Positions 31,732 to 43,275 of a stretch of 64,000 nt of DNA are shown here, one piece after another. Source of the DNA: Chondrus crispus (Eukaryota > Rhodophyta > Florideophyceae > Gigartinales > Gigartinaceae). A model generated the notes under the pieces. It was not told the DNA's origin, did not search any database, and saw only the letters and a list, made by a program, of their open reading frames with translations. The number at the start of each line of letters is the position of its first letter. Within the stretch, counting starts at the first letter, position 1. The DNA is taken from positions 194,948-258,947 of the forward strand of contig NW_005178795.1 in the NCBI RefSeq assembly GCF_000350225.1. Reading direction: 5' to 3'. The position numbers and the translations under genes were made by a program.

Positions 31732-33729
31732 TTATCTCCAGGTTTTGCTGTGCAAGGCTTTGCCTTGACCAAAGTCCACTACGAGTCTTCCGCTTACGCA
31801 CATATCGTTGATGAGTTTCCACAGTTGTACATCCATCTTGGTAAGTGCGTCAGCAACGTTGCTTCGGCCTGGTATCCATCGCAGCACATCAATTTCCTCA
31901 GCCTCAAAACTATTCCGGATCCGTTGCACCGTTTGTCTCAATCTGTAGTCATGCCCTTCATGTAGTGTGGTAATCGTATCATATAAGCCGTGTGAGTCCA
32001 CCTGTAGCTCGTTCGTGATGGGCCTATCAGGGAACAGAGATCTGAATGCCCCGCGTAGGTAGAACCCTCTGTCATCACCATCGGCACAGGCGATGATTTC
32101 GGCTCCGTAACTCGAATGGCAAATCCTTCTCTGTTTAGTGCTTGACCAATCGATGGCATGGTACACTTGCAAACCTCTTGCAGTTTTGATGCGTAGGCCT
32201 GCGAAAATTCCAGACTGACCATAAGACTTTGCTGAACTGATGTTATATGCTGCATCTGAGAATGTACATATTATTGCCTCTTCGATACTTTCTGGTCATC
32301 TCAATGGTATCATGGGATTGAGCCTGAGTATCTCACGGATCATTGTGTTTGCCTCCATGAGATCGGATACTCGAAGTCCGGCAATCTTCTGTTGTAATGC
32401 TGAGCATGCGTAAGCGTCTGCGGGCAGTATTCCTTTACCTAGCCATAGGAGAGTGCCTGTCACACTCCTGAACGTCGAAATCTCTGCATCGGTTGCCTTT
32501 TCGTCTTTCTGTTTCCTTCTTGCTCTACTCAGTTCGATTTATTTGAGTTGCTTCATGTATGTAGTCATCGAAAGTGTGACGTTCCCTTCTTCGTCCTGCT
32601 CAATTTCACATTCGTCGAAGAAAAATCGCGCGTCGATGACTACTTTCCCTACCTCAAAACGCTTCTTCATCTCACTGACGAAATCACGGATCGATTGTAC
32701 CTTTCCTCCGATAATGAAGTCGTCGGTAACTTTTGCTACTACCATCGCAATGCGACCCTGCTCATTTCGCCTCACGTAGAGCTGACTCAGTCCAAATACT
32801 CTCTCCCGCTTCCCGGTGGTTAACATCCAGTCTTCTATTACCTTAGCCCACTGTCGCCCTGCCCCGACGATCCCATAGGGCAGCTTCTTCAACTTCCGAA
32901 GTTTTCCTCTGCTTCCCTTCCATTCTCGAGGTGGTCTTACATAGATGCTTCTTTTGATCGGACCGCTCTGGAGGTATGCGCCCTTGATATCGGCCATACC
33001 AAGCCTAAATCTTAGTAGGGAAACTATGCATAGAAGGAGCCTGATTATGTCAAACTGCGCCGTGGACGAGTCTTTTCTGATGTTCTCTTTCTCTGAGTCT
33101 CGATTTCCGTGTGGTACGATCCTACCCTTGAGCTGCATGGAGCAGTCTTCCAGGTTCTTCACCTTGTATATCACATGAGAGGAGATGACGTTAGCATCCT
33201 TCGGTACCTCGTGCTCGTCAACGTCGTTGTATGCATCTGCCCAATTTGATTGATGTTCTCTGCTAAAGGCTTCCTCTACTATCCAAGGCGGTGCGAATTC
33301 TAGCTTCCCTCTGCTGACTTGTGTATTACCTATGGTGTTGTGGATATTCTGTAGTACCCGCTGTCGGTCTGATTGTAGCTCTGTGCCTGGCTGTGGTTCG
33401 ATTATGGGTGTAGTCTTCCCAATATCTGCAACTGGATTCTCGGGTTCTGTTTGTGTGACAGATAATAGGGATTGTCTACGATGGTTGATGGATGTTGCTT
33501 CTGTGTCGGAGTGTTCCTTATCGGTCTCCCCCTCATCCATGCTACCATCTTCATCTAGCGATGGTTCATCGTCGGCCTCGGTAGACCGTAGTTCCTCTTC
33601 GAGTGTGCAGGAAAGGAGCTCTTCCGTGAGCTTATTCTTCATGGCAATCCTTACGTCCTCGTAAGACACTCGTAATGGGGGTCCCTTTTTTGCTCGTGTT
33701 GCCAGAACCATGTGTGAGAGTCTCCACAA
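31732..33729 (-). pseudogene. Copia 2 RT and RNase H
   Basis: Frame 33729-32539 carries acidic linker sequence, then RT: NVISSHVIYKVKNLEDCSMQ, FRLGMADIKGAYLQSGP, KKLPYGIVGAGRQW and a catalytic box reading KVTDDFIIGG instead of the usual YVDD. After an in-frame TAA (32539) the same reading continues to 32256 or so (GTLLWLGKGILPADAYACSAL). RNase H follows: HSSYGAEIIACADG, QVDSHGLYDTITTLHEG and LRWIPGRSNVADALTK, ending at 31732. Confidence 0.85.
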
Positions 33730-34974
33730 CTGTGGCCTTCAACCACCTAGCCTTCTGTGCATGGCTCGATGTCTGGTAAAATACCCAAATTTTATCGCCG
33801 TTGTTGATGGTGCCTTGCTGTATCGTATTCGGTGCTCGAGATGCGATAAGCCTCTGTAGGGCTCGAATAGCGACCTGTTCTTTGTGAGCATCAAGTAGGT
33901 CCTGCGATATGCCCTGACTCGGAATAACGAGGATGGATGGTTGATATCCTCTCGCGAGCTGGAATGAGCTGAGGAGTTTCGTTCCGGAGATCATGTTCGA
34001 GAGTAGTACTACCCTAGCCACTATAGTGTCTGCACCTGCGTCCGTGATGTCGCTATCGAGCTTCTTGATTATCGCTTTGATCGTACCGTTCTTCCGCTCA
34101 ACGATTATGATCTTATTGTGACGTCGTGCGGGACGTGGATTGAATTGTATGTCGTGTTGCGTTAAGAAGTCTTTCAACGGCTCGCGATTAAACGCATCGT
34201 CTGCGGAGAATGACTGAGGCGCACCGTGCATGCATATCCATCGGTGTTCCATTGCTGATATCGCTGCATTCATTGACCTATTTTTGACATACTCTTGTCG
34301 CTATATCCGGTCCCTGTATCGATGAGCGTTAGGAGGATCCGTTTCTGGCCTCCTATTTCGCAATGGGTGAAGTCTGCTTGTAGTTCTTGATTAAAAGCCT
34401 TATTGATGTGGGTCAAGGAGAGCTTCTTCGAGGAAGCAGGTTGCCCGTTCTTAGCGCATACTTTACAAGCAGAATCTACTAGGTCAATGGCATTCGAAAG
34501 TGGTGTATGTAGTATGCCTGCATCCTTGCATATCGTCTTCACTTCAGTTTTGGGTGCGTGGGTAAATCGATGTATCTTCTTCGAGAGTGCTATCGGGGCG
34601 CGTCTCCCTAGGTGTGCGATATTTGACAGCAGCGATCTTGCCGTTGATCGTGCTTGTGCTGCTATTTCCAATCGTAGCCTCTGATTCTTATCTACTCGGT
34701 TACTGTCCATGTATGTCGGAAGAGTGAATTGGTACGTATCGGACGGTCTTTGCATGACTATGTATGTCGGCGTGGAGCGGTTATGCGTGTCAGTGTACTG
34801 TCGTAGGTCAAGACCGATGAGAATTGGTGATTCGCCTGGGACGATATCAAATGTAAAGGATACGGGGTTGGAGTTGACATCCATCGTGGTAAGCGTCCAC
34901 GATGCGATGACTGGCTTGGGTTCGTGGCCTTCATGTCCCCATCCGTGCAGGTAGACGTCTCGAGGAGGGTCCAA
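33632..34974 (-). pseudogene. Copia 2 protease end, pre-integrase and integrase
   Basis: 34974-34270: protease tail PILIGLDLRQY, GAG-pre-integrase (HRFTHAPKTEVKTICKDAGI ... DSACKVC) and the first integrase Asp in LQADFTHCEIGGQKR. 34273-33632: second Asp in FSADDAFNREPL and Glu in IIIVERKNGTIKAI. A frameshift at 34270 and another at about 33700 separate the pieces. The protease active site lies upstream and is lost near the hairpin at 34985. Confidence 0.8.
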
Positions 34975-34984
34975 TTTAAACGGT

Positions 34985-35032
34985 ATACCAAGTATATCGC
35001 ATAGGATTAATCCTATGCGATATACTTGGTAT
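34985..35032. repeat. 48-bp perfect palindrome
   Basis: 24-bp arms starting ATACCAAGTATATCGC with no spacer, centred on TTAA at 35007-35010. It lies in copia 2 where protease coding should be. Confidence 0.97.
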
Positions 35033-35125
35033 CAATTGCTGCGTTGAGGATACCTCCTGTGGAGGTAGGAGCTTCGTCGTCTAAGATGGGGTTGGGATCT
35101 GTCTGGAGCGTGACGGATTGCTTTA

Positions 35126-36140
35126 TTAAAAATACTGTTTCTTATCTTGTGCCGCCATACTACTGTCCTTATCATCATCAATATTGTCGAACCGTACATT
35201 CCTAGAATGCTTCTGGGGTGTAGCGTTTGCTGCATCACCGTATCTCCTGACGAATCCAGATCCTGAGTTATACTTAGGGCACTCTTTGTCGTTTCGCAAG
35301 TGCCCCATCTCTCCACAAGGCAAACGAGGGAATCTGAGTTTTTTCCCGGTACCAGGAGGGATGTAGACTTTGGATCGCTTGAAGTCATCTTTTCCGGCCT
35401 GGCTTGCATCAAAGAACTTCCGCTTAGCGAGCAACGTGGTGCGTAGGTCAATGCCACTCCCTAGTTCCTTAGGCTCAGTAGAGTTAACTTTTCATTTTCT
35501 TTGAATAGCCTTATTGGTTGCTTCATCTGCCTTGATATCGCCCAGAGCTTCTACTGAATCGTCCAAGGTAATGTTATATGCCGAACGATCTTCCTTGTGT
35601 TTACGGCTTGATTTATTGCCAGTTGCGGAGGTTATGTTTTTAACGATCGACGTGAGATCCTGTATGCTATCGAGGATTTCTGTGGATACGTCGCTGCTAT
35701 CATCGGAGATGTCCTCTTTCCATTTAAGGAAGCAGTCTTTGAACTTCTTCTCTTTAGCTTCCAGCTGAGTTATCTCGTCCTTCGGGACGGACACCATGCA
35801 CGTTAATACATATTTGTCGCACGCGAGAATGCCTTGGTTATAAGCTGCGTGACAATATTATTGAAAGTCGAAGAGGGGAGGAATGCATTCTCGAGAAGAA
35901 GCATTGCAAAATTTTGACTGTCTTGTGTGCTGCTTTATGCGTAACAGTGATTCAAGTACTTCTTCGGTAGACCTCGAAAGCGTTTAGCAAACGTTGCTGG
36001 CGCTTCGTCTTCTTTACGCTTGCAAGCGTAGATATCTTGAGTCATCTTGACTAATCTACGGATACCATCCGTGGCCGAATCCTTCGCCACCAGGTGGAGA
36101 ATTTTGTCGAGAGCCTCTTCTTGATTATCTCTTTATCAGA
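35126..36140 (-). pseudogene. Copia 2 gag
   Basis: Read in segments on the minus strand: ALDKILHLVAKDSATDGIRR and FAKRFRGLPKKYLNHCYA (about 36110-35930) resemble the UBN2-type copia capsid. VSVPKDEITQLEAKEKKFKD...EDISDDSSDVSTEI (35797-35492) is an acidic linker. LPCGEMGHLRNDKECP (35434-35126) is a zinc-knuckle remnant in which the first Cys is replaced. Multiple frameshifts. Confidence 0.7.
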
Positions 36141-36900
36141 TTGTACTTTTGAAACATGAGCTTTCCCTTAATTAGAACTCCTTGAAGGTGCGCCGCTTCG
36201 CAAAGAAGTACACTGTGACGGAACGGGCCTCTGCAACCTCGCCATTGCCAGGTCGGACCTTGCCGAAACCTGGAATCATTATGGGTTCCTTGATTTTCTT
36301 GTTTGTGAACAATGCCTCTATGCGCGCAGAATACATCGAGAACGGACGTGGTGAGTGGTGGTGATGGTGATGATGAAGTGGTGATGATGGTGATGATGAT
36401 GGTGGTGATGATGGTCCGGTGGTGAGCACGGACGTGGTCGTAATGACAGGGGACAGTGTACGCCCTCCTGACCGCACAGCATAAGCTTCCACAGGTCGTC
36501 TTTTGCGATCCTCGGTAGCGCGATAGAGAGGTAGCTTTTGCGCTGTTGAAGGCCGGAGAATAAATGCCCATGCGAGCCCTTGCATAACCCTTCAATTCTT
36601 GCAAACCACCTTCGAAGCTCCTTCGCTTCTCCATGGCTTCAATCTCCTTCTTTGAGGCGCTTTGAGCTAATTGCTCAATTATTTGCTCAAGGGTAGGCAT
36701 GACGGTAGAGCGCGACGATTTTGCTCCTCATGGACGTTAAACAAGTCCTGGAGGTTGATCTCCCCAGCTTCATCTCGGAAGAAGCCGTACAAAACGGTCT
36801 GCTTTTGTTTAAATTTTGACTGTAGCTCTTTTGCGACTGCTTTCCAAGTCAACCTGGTTGATTCAACCACAGTGGAGAAGGGCGCGCTGAGCCATGCCTA
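36141..36900 (-). pseudogene. Unidentified minus-strand coding remnant with GAT microsatellite
   Basis: Minus frames give RLTWKAVAKELQSKFKQKQT, then MPTLEQIIEQLAQSASKKEI and, after a (GAT/GGT)n tract at 36350-36414, IEALFTNKKIKEPIMIPGFG. This could be the N-terminal region of the copia 2 gag or a separate gene. The microsatellite would encode a His/Ser/Thr run. Confidence 0.4.
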
Positions 36901-37663
36901 ATAGACTATTAGTAATTCCTACAGTATCTACCCCTCATCTTCTACAATAATGCAAGTGCAACTGACAACGACCGGACACACGTCTATGCATTTAACCAAC
37001 ACGAAGGGTCGGCTATTAAGAGTTTGTTGCTTCAGCGTACCTGAGTAAACTGTGAGAGGAAGAGGGGATCCGCCCCGGCTATTGTGACGACTACTGTTCC
37101 CTTGTTGTTGGTTGAACCAATCATCCTCACCACTGCGATGGAGACTAAGCCAAGCCCTCTTCCAAGGGCACAAGCTCAACTGTATACACTTGTACAAGGG
37201 TGGGTACATCGCAGTTCTCGCGAATATGCATGCCTGATGCAGCTCTTCCGATGTGAAGGAGCAAGAAACTGCAGAAACTACAGTAGCAATGTGCCCGTAC
37301 TCCTTCACCACCAACGGCAACGTGAGTGCGATGCAAGGAACTTTCGCGAGAATATGGTGGCAGAGACAGATATCCACAGATCCCTTTGGGCAGAGCCAAC
37401 ATTGAATTTTCCACAGAGTGCCTTAGACGATGGTGTGGAGCAATTTAACCTGCAGATTGCAGCACATTGGTAGATGACATACTGTATCAATCACTCAAGT
37501 GTTCCAAAAACGCAAAGGGACTTTGAATGTGGAAACCGTGCGTTGGAAACCGCTTCGACTCTTCAGAGTCAAATGACACGATACGAAGAATTAGAGTAGT
37601 ACTATATAACAACTTGGCGAAAACGTTTGTTCCTAATGTTGTTAACAACACTTTAAATGATTC
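36901..37663. other. Spacer with one 129-codon plus ORF
   Basis: 37084-37473 on the plus strand and 37145-37414 on the minus strand are both open; neither has a recognised domain. No call made. Confidence 0.35.
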
Positions 37664-39486
37664 TTAACTCCCGAACGGCTTCTTGGGAATTGCATCCGGC
37701 AAGGAGGAAGAGTATTGTACCAGATCCCAACGCCTGCGTACAACCGCAATCCTGGATGCACCAATCACACATGAAACAAGTGTTGAGTCACCAACCCTCA
37801 ATGCGTACGGTTCAAAGCCGGTCACTTTTGCATCGTCCCCATGCTTGCGCTTTCGAGATGAGTGCAGTGCACAGACGACTGAACAGAACTTTTCTCCCGA
37901 CACAAGAACTGAGTCCTCGTGCTCCGAAAATGATACACTCGTGACCTCGCCGTTGAAAGGTCCCGCTGATGCGGACCCCTGAATGAATGCAGTCCTCATC
38001 CAATAGACTCCTCCTTCAGCCCAATCAGAAATGAATTCCTTCATCACCAATTCTCTTGCACCAGGACTTGGAAGACAACCTAGAGTTCTTGCTATAGCTG
38101 GCACGGCTGCTTTCCTGACTAAGTATGTACTTTCCTCCGCCATCGAACTCAGCAATGGAAGCACGTCTTCTCGTAAGCAATCAGGGGGTACCAACTTTGA
38201 GGTTTTCTCAAATTGCTTGGCAAGTAATTCTTGCGTCTTCCATTTTCCCTCTGAAAGCGATGTCGGGTTCTGAAACACTGGCCTCAGCTTCCTCATGGAC
38301 GAAACATCATTTTCATCTGACAAAGATGACAAAAGCTCGTGAAAGTGCTCCAATGTGTTCATGCGGACCAATGGATTCTTATCCTGGAGCGAGGAAACCA
38401 CTGTCTGAAACAAGTTATCGACAGATCCGATTCCCATAAGAATTCGACATGTCTCGTGGATTCCAGCCGCAAGATTCCACCGTGTCTCAGGATCTGAATC
38501 TTTTGCCAAAAACTCCACAATCCCTTACAGCTCAGATGTATAGCCTTCCCGAAGACTTCTTGCGACGCCTGGTAAGTTGAAGGCGCAATATCTGCGAACT
38601 ATTGGCCGTTGTATGTTGACATTGCGGTGAATGCCCCAAATGCATGCGCTTTCTCGTTCTCATTTGCAAAGAAGCGGTGTGTCGCGAACAAAAGAGGACC
38701 GAAAACCTCTAAAAAGATTTCCAAGAGCAGATAAGTATCATCGTCAACTATTCTTTGGTCTTCTTCGGCTGCACAACGAGCAAAGCGTAATTCTGTTATG
38801 AAAACAGGAGGTAGCAGCGTTTTGAATAGCGAGGATGTTTCACAATTGTCTCTGTGTGCTTCTAAGATATGACCTATCGTTCTTAGCGTCGCGGCATGTA
38901 TTCTGTCGTCAGGATCTCTGAGCAAGCAGAGAAACTTTGGCCAAATACTGTTTTAGACCATTTCAATATCCACCACATCTCCAATGAATGCCAATGACTC
39001 TGCAACAATTCCACGAACGTCAGTATCAGAGTCATCTGCTAGATGCAAGGCCCGATTGAGCACGTAAGACTCAATTTCAGCCATACTCAAACATGCTGAA
39101 AGAGAACCTAGTACCCGAGCAACGAGCTTTCTGCAAATGTCGTCTAAGGACAAGGTGAAGTCATCGAGAATAGCGATTATAGAAGAAATTTCGTAATTGC
39201 CGTCTCACTGAACATTCGACACAACGAACAGTATCTCTCCCCAGGCTTCAAAGATGTCACTACTCATTGTTCTTGTGACGATTTGGAATGCTGCATCGCA
39301 TATAAGCTTTGAAATGCGCTTCGGTATCGGTTTTTGCATGACATTGACCAGAGCCTCGGCTGCGGAAATATGAAGTTCGATGGACCAGTCACCTATTCTA
39401 CAGTGAACCCTCTCGATATGGATACGCTCGGTGGACGCAATCCGTATCCATTTGCAGAGGTTATTCACATCCGGAGACCGTATCAT
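37664..39486 (-). pseudogene. HEAT-repeat phosphatase regulatory subunit (PP4R1/PP2A-A like)
   Basis: Minus strand. From 39486 to about 38600 one frame is kept across two stops (TGA at 39205, TAA at 38953): SAAEALVNVMQKPIPKRISK, LADDSDTDVRGIVAESLAFI and LLRDPDDRIHAATLRTIGHI are HEAT helices. After a shift near 38600 the reading is YCAFNLPGVARSLREG, a TAA, then DSDPETRWNLAAGIHETCRI, NPLVRMNTLEHFHELL and KAAVPAIARTLG. FNLPGV followed by a W-K-V-R-like helix is the pattern I associate with the PP4R1 regulatory subunit. The C-terminal 110 residues are not HEAT-like. Three nonsense codons and one shift argue for a pseudogene. Confidence 0.65.
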
Positions 39487-40790
39487 ATCAGTGTCACGGT
39501 GACCTGCATCTCTCAGAATGTCTGTGCTTTACTTAAAAAATGTATTTATCGTCGTCTGGACTGTGGAATTCCCTTCTTGGTACGCAGAGATATCGGGACG
39601 AAAACCATACTTTCCGTTGATGATGCGGGACATGACAGTTTGAGCAGGAGGTTTGGAAAGGGAAAACTGTACTGAGGCCCACTTCCCAAGGGCGCTTTGT
39701 GACGTCTGCTCCTTGCACTTTCTGCGCCGTTGGAACTCTGCACATATTTTGTTGCTTTTGGGCGAGGTTAAGCTCAGAGCGCTTCATCGACGATTGTCGC
39801 TTGACGGGGGCAGATGGCTACGGTGCTGACGACACGCAATGTTTGCGATCAGAGGAGATTTATTGGGGGAGGACCAACAGGAGTATATGCTAGAAAGATG
39901 TTTTTGTCGAGAATGATGATAATTGCGAAGCCTCAGACGGGGATTGGAATTTATTGAGCAGATTGTGAATGGATCGATCAAGAATGAACGGTTATGGGGT
40001 AATTTGTGGCTTGGCCGCTTAAAAGTAACCATAAAATACGTTTTAAGTAGGAGGGGTCTGTATGATATGCTTATTTCACATTGAACCCGATATCCAATTG
40101 AGGAATATTCCACAGACATTGTTTTTTAGTAAACATTTGTAAGCTACGGAGTACGTCGCTCGACTTTTTATCCGTTTACGGAGGATATCCATATGGAGAA
40201 TGATCCTTATCGGGAGGGTTCACTGTAATGACATTGCGGTATTTTACCTGCAAAGAACACGACTAAAGCAAATACTCCAACACCCTCAAAAAAGGGTTTT
40301 ATCGGCTGACCACAAAAGACTAGAGCATGCGCCAAGAGGTTGAAGATAAGTGAACATCTCCAAAATGCAGAGTTGTGGGCCATTGTGTGCGCTCGGTCCC
40401 TAAATGCTTTGCTGCGGAGCTACTGGCCTATCACGAGTTAACGGGGAGACGTGGATAAAGAAAAGATCAACTGTGGCCATCAGGACGGGACAGTCGCGCA
40501 GGCAAGAATGAGCTACGCTTTGTGAAGCCCGTGAATTGGTGAGATTTCTCTGCCGCTTGTTTGACTGAGCCATAAGGCAGCTTCGTGTCTATTTGCGCTA
40601 CATGCGCAGCACACTGGACGATAGACAAGGATGTGCAAGGAAAGTTAAGGAAGCTGTCGATGTCGATGTCGACAGCTTCATCGAAGGAGTTATGCAGGAG
40701 ACGAAAACAAGGTTTCGTTCTTACAGTAGTTATCGGAAAGCGGTGCATTACAAAGATCGAGCTTTTCGTCACTCCGCGTCGTTTCCCGAG
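39487..40790. other. Spacer, no recognised gene
   Basis: Short ORFs only. A nested inverted repeat GAAGCTGTCGA / TCGACAGCTTC lies at about 40650-40680. Confidence 0.4.
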
Positions 40791-40792
40791 TA

Positions 40793-41044
40793 CAGTGGTC
40801 CCGCGATATTAAACCCATCTTTATTAAACACGCCTCGGTAAGAGACGCTGAGGTCTGCGACACAGGGGTTCGTCCGAGGGATGAGATCTGGGAGCAAAAA
40901 TGCGTACGAGCGCTATTCATTCTTTATTTTTGAAAAAAATTAAAGAATGAAGATATGATTGGCCGGCGCTTTGAGAGACACGCCTTGATAAGAAACACTC
41001 CAAGGACGAATGCACGGGGTGGTTTTTATAGCGTGGGACCACTG
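40793..41044. mobile_element. MITE with CAGTGGTCCC ends
   Basis: 252 bp between TA dinucleotides (40791-40792, 41045-41046). The ends read CAGTGGTCCCGCGAT and, inverted, CAGTGGTCCCACGCT. A central 11-bp-arm hairpin (40916-40951) is present. A TA duplication and CAGT terminus fit a pogo/Tigger-type non-autonomous element. Confidence 0.85.
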
Positions 41045-42120
41045 TAGTACGTGGCCCTCCAGAGCTCATCTTCATCTTGTGCGGCTTCATCCAAGTTTCC
41101 GGAAAGGGAAGCAAGGCCAAGGTCAATGAACCATACCTTCCATATGACATCACCCCGTTCACCCACCTCACGCGTTGCTCTGATGTTCCTTTCGTGCACG
41201 TCCCTATGCCGCAGCCCAGTGCTGTGAAGCTTTTCAAGCGCCTCGAAAGCGGCATCTTGAAGGAGGCGACAGTCATTAGTATCCAACACTTTGCTTCCAA
41301 GTAGTTCCGTTTTTGCGGAACTGTCAGTCCGCCTTGTCAAAGCTTCCCCGACGTATTCTGAGACAATCACAGCGTCTGTCGGCGGCTGCTTCCAAAGAGC
41401 AACGAGGCGAGGCAACACTGTGCCCAGCAAGTGTGAGTGTTTCGACACCACTTCCTCGTACACGTCAATCTCGTTCAATAGCATCCGTAGACCAAGCCTC
41501 GTGGCGCAGTTCCAATACTTCACGGCTACGTCCAGCTCATTGTACCGGCTACGCAAGACAGCTGAGTGTCCGTCAGCCGTGATGATGTTGTCAGAACTTT
41601 CCATCAGTTCGCGAATGAGCTGTGGCTGGTAGAGCGACGCGAGCACGGTTTCAGCCGCAGAGTCGACATGTTGAGGCTGAGGAGTTGCGTCATGTACTGT
41701 ACGGACAGGAGGCGCCGTGGAAGAGGCAGAACCAGAACGACGGCTCGCAGACCTCAGGGACCTTCTCCGGGGCAATGTGGCAGATCCGGTCTGACTACGA
41801 GTACGCCGAGCGGGGAGACGTTGACCTTGCAACTGTCTGAAAGCGTCTTTCAAGGAGGAGGATATATCTTCGGCCGCAATGCTCTTTCGTAGAATGGCCA
41901 GAACAGCGTGGAAGGAGCTGGCCAGAGCGTTGCATTTGTAGAGTTTGGAAACCTTCACCTGGAGCTTCCATATATCGGTGTGGTTCTGCGTGGGTTCAAC
42001 CTTCATAACATGGCGTGGCTGTGATTTGTTACGATAACACATCCGTTCTTGGTGTGCATCGCATATGTAAGAGCCTGTGACATCATTCTGATGTACTACG
42101 CCGGTGCGCCACTTTTGTAG
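41026..42120 (-). pseudogene. Protein kinase domain of the nuclease-kinase gene
   Basis: Minus strand, in frame from about 42120 (LQKWRTGVVHQNDVTGSYI) through 41026. Kinase landmarks counted from the Met at 42042: ELDVAVKYW (Lys175), an acidic alpha-C (LLNEIDVYEE), LRHRDVHERN (Asp281, Asn286) and WFIDLGLAS (Asp307, DLG for DFG). All catalytic residues are present. A Ser/Arg-rich linker (residues 75-110) separates it from the nuclease part. The 3' end has been replaced by the MITE at 41044; the original frame would have stopped a few codons further on. Separated from the upstream frame by one base shift near 42105. Confidence 0.75.
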
Positions 42121-42761
42121 TCTGTGTTATGTAGCTCAGCTAGATGGGCGGGGGTGTTGGGTACCACACCCCTGGCAGTGAGCGGGAATCTGGCTCTTTT
42201 GACTTCAACGGCCACGAGGCGATGGCGAGACCGGACATCAGCGAGGAGGAGGTCCGAAACCATGAAAACGAAGTCGATTGTTGGGGAACCGCCGAAACGA
42301 AACAAGGCGGAAGGTAACTGTGCGCGATGGGCGGTTCGAAGTCTTGTATTCGCGTTGCCCAGAAGCCGGTGGATTTTTGCGACGGAAGAATAGGCGCCGT
42401 AAACGAGGCGGGAGACAGAGGCCTTGTCTGTGATTTCCACTTGCTCGGTGAGGTCTCCATGAGCGGCTACGAATGCGCCCCTCACCTGTAGCAATTCTTC
42501 AGACGACAAATTAGTGTTGTGTTCGGCATTGTCATCCCTGGCTTGTTGAACAGCGGAGGCAAAAGAATCCCATGCGACGAAAGAGGTTCGGTTTGGCAAG
42601 ATGTCAGTGAAGACGTTGTCCGTACTGGTGTGCCCCGTATAGGTAAAGACAACGTGCGGGCGAGTTGGGGGCAACTGGAGACTGATTCTGTAATTTTGAT
42701 CTTGAGATTGAGACCAGTATGCAGCGGAATACGGTGAGGGAGGATAAGGGTACGACGGCAT
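42096..42761 (-). pseudogene. PD-(D/E)XK nuclease-like domain of the nuclease-kinase gene
   Basis: ATG at 42761 (MPSYPYPPSPYSAAYW). The frame gives 221 codons to TAG at 42096. Residues about 100-195 contain EQVEITDKASVSRLVYGAY, then PTIDFVFMVSDLLLA and HRLVAVEVKRARFP, a Glu...Asp...Glu-x-Lys series as in restriction-endonuclease-fold domains. It then passes by a one-base shift (about 42096-42120) into the kinase frame. In Crinkler-type eukaryotic effectors such a nuclease fold precedes a kinase; the resemblance is to architecture and was not tested by alignment. The shift could be a sequencing error, an indel, or a very short intron. Confidence 0.6.
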
Positions 42762-42803
42762 GGCGGGGGTACGACGGCGGGGGTACTGTGATTCCAGGAA
42801 CAC

Positions 42804-43275
42804 CGATACCCCCGATCCTCTCGGGAGCGGGGGACGGCGGTGACTTTATTCAATAAAGCACCTCTCACTCACTTGAACAATAAACTCCGCGAAAAGTGCG
42901 AGTTCGAAATCCAAATTCCCCCTCCTATTTGGGTCGATTTTTTACGTCCCCCCCTACAATCGAAACAAAATGCACCTGTCTCCTACTGTATCGATACAAT
43001 ATCATGTGTCCCCCCCTGACACCGAAAGATTTTGACCTTGTCCCCCTCCCAATCTCAGAATGACCCTTTTGTTTTTTGTTTCTTGAAGTTGGCCGCAACA
43101 ACTTCTGTCAAGCGCAGTCGATTGGCCGGATGCTTGCTGTAGAGAACGCTCCGAACATTAATTGAGAAGCAAGGACGGGCTGTGACCCAGAGGTGCAAGA
43201 AAGCCCGTAAGAATTGCAATACCGAGCTCTGTGCTGGCAACTCCCTTCAAGTAAGTTGTTTACTGTACATATTGC
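42804..43275. other. Spacer between two convergently arranged minus genes
   Basis: Contains several C-runs (CCCCCC at 42950, 43015, 43042) and no ORF of note. The terminator region of the upstream gene or promoter of the kinase gene must lie here. Confidence 0.4.

Larger units (their letters stand above)
31732..36140 (-). mobile_element. Second, decayed Ty1/copia element
   Basis: Minus-strand gag, protease, integrase, RT and RNase H in the copia order, broken by frameshifts. The sequence is unlike copia element 1, so it is a different family. No LTR pair or target duplication found. Confidence 0.8.

Noticed and set aside
36350-36414. Possible His-rich protein segment
   Set aside because: It derives from a (GAT/GGT)n microsatellite and has no consistent flanking frame.
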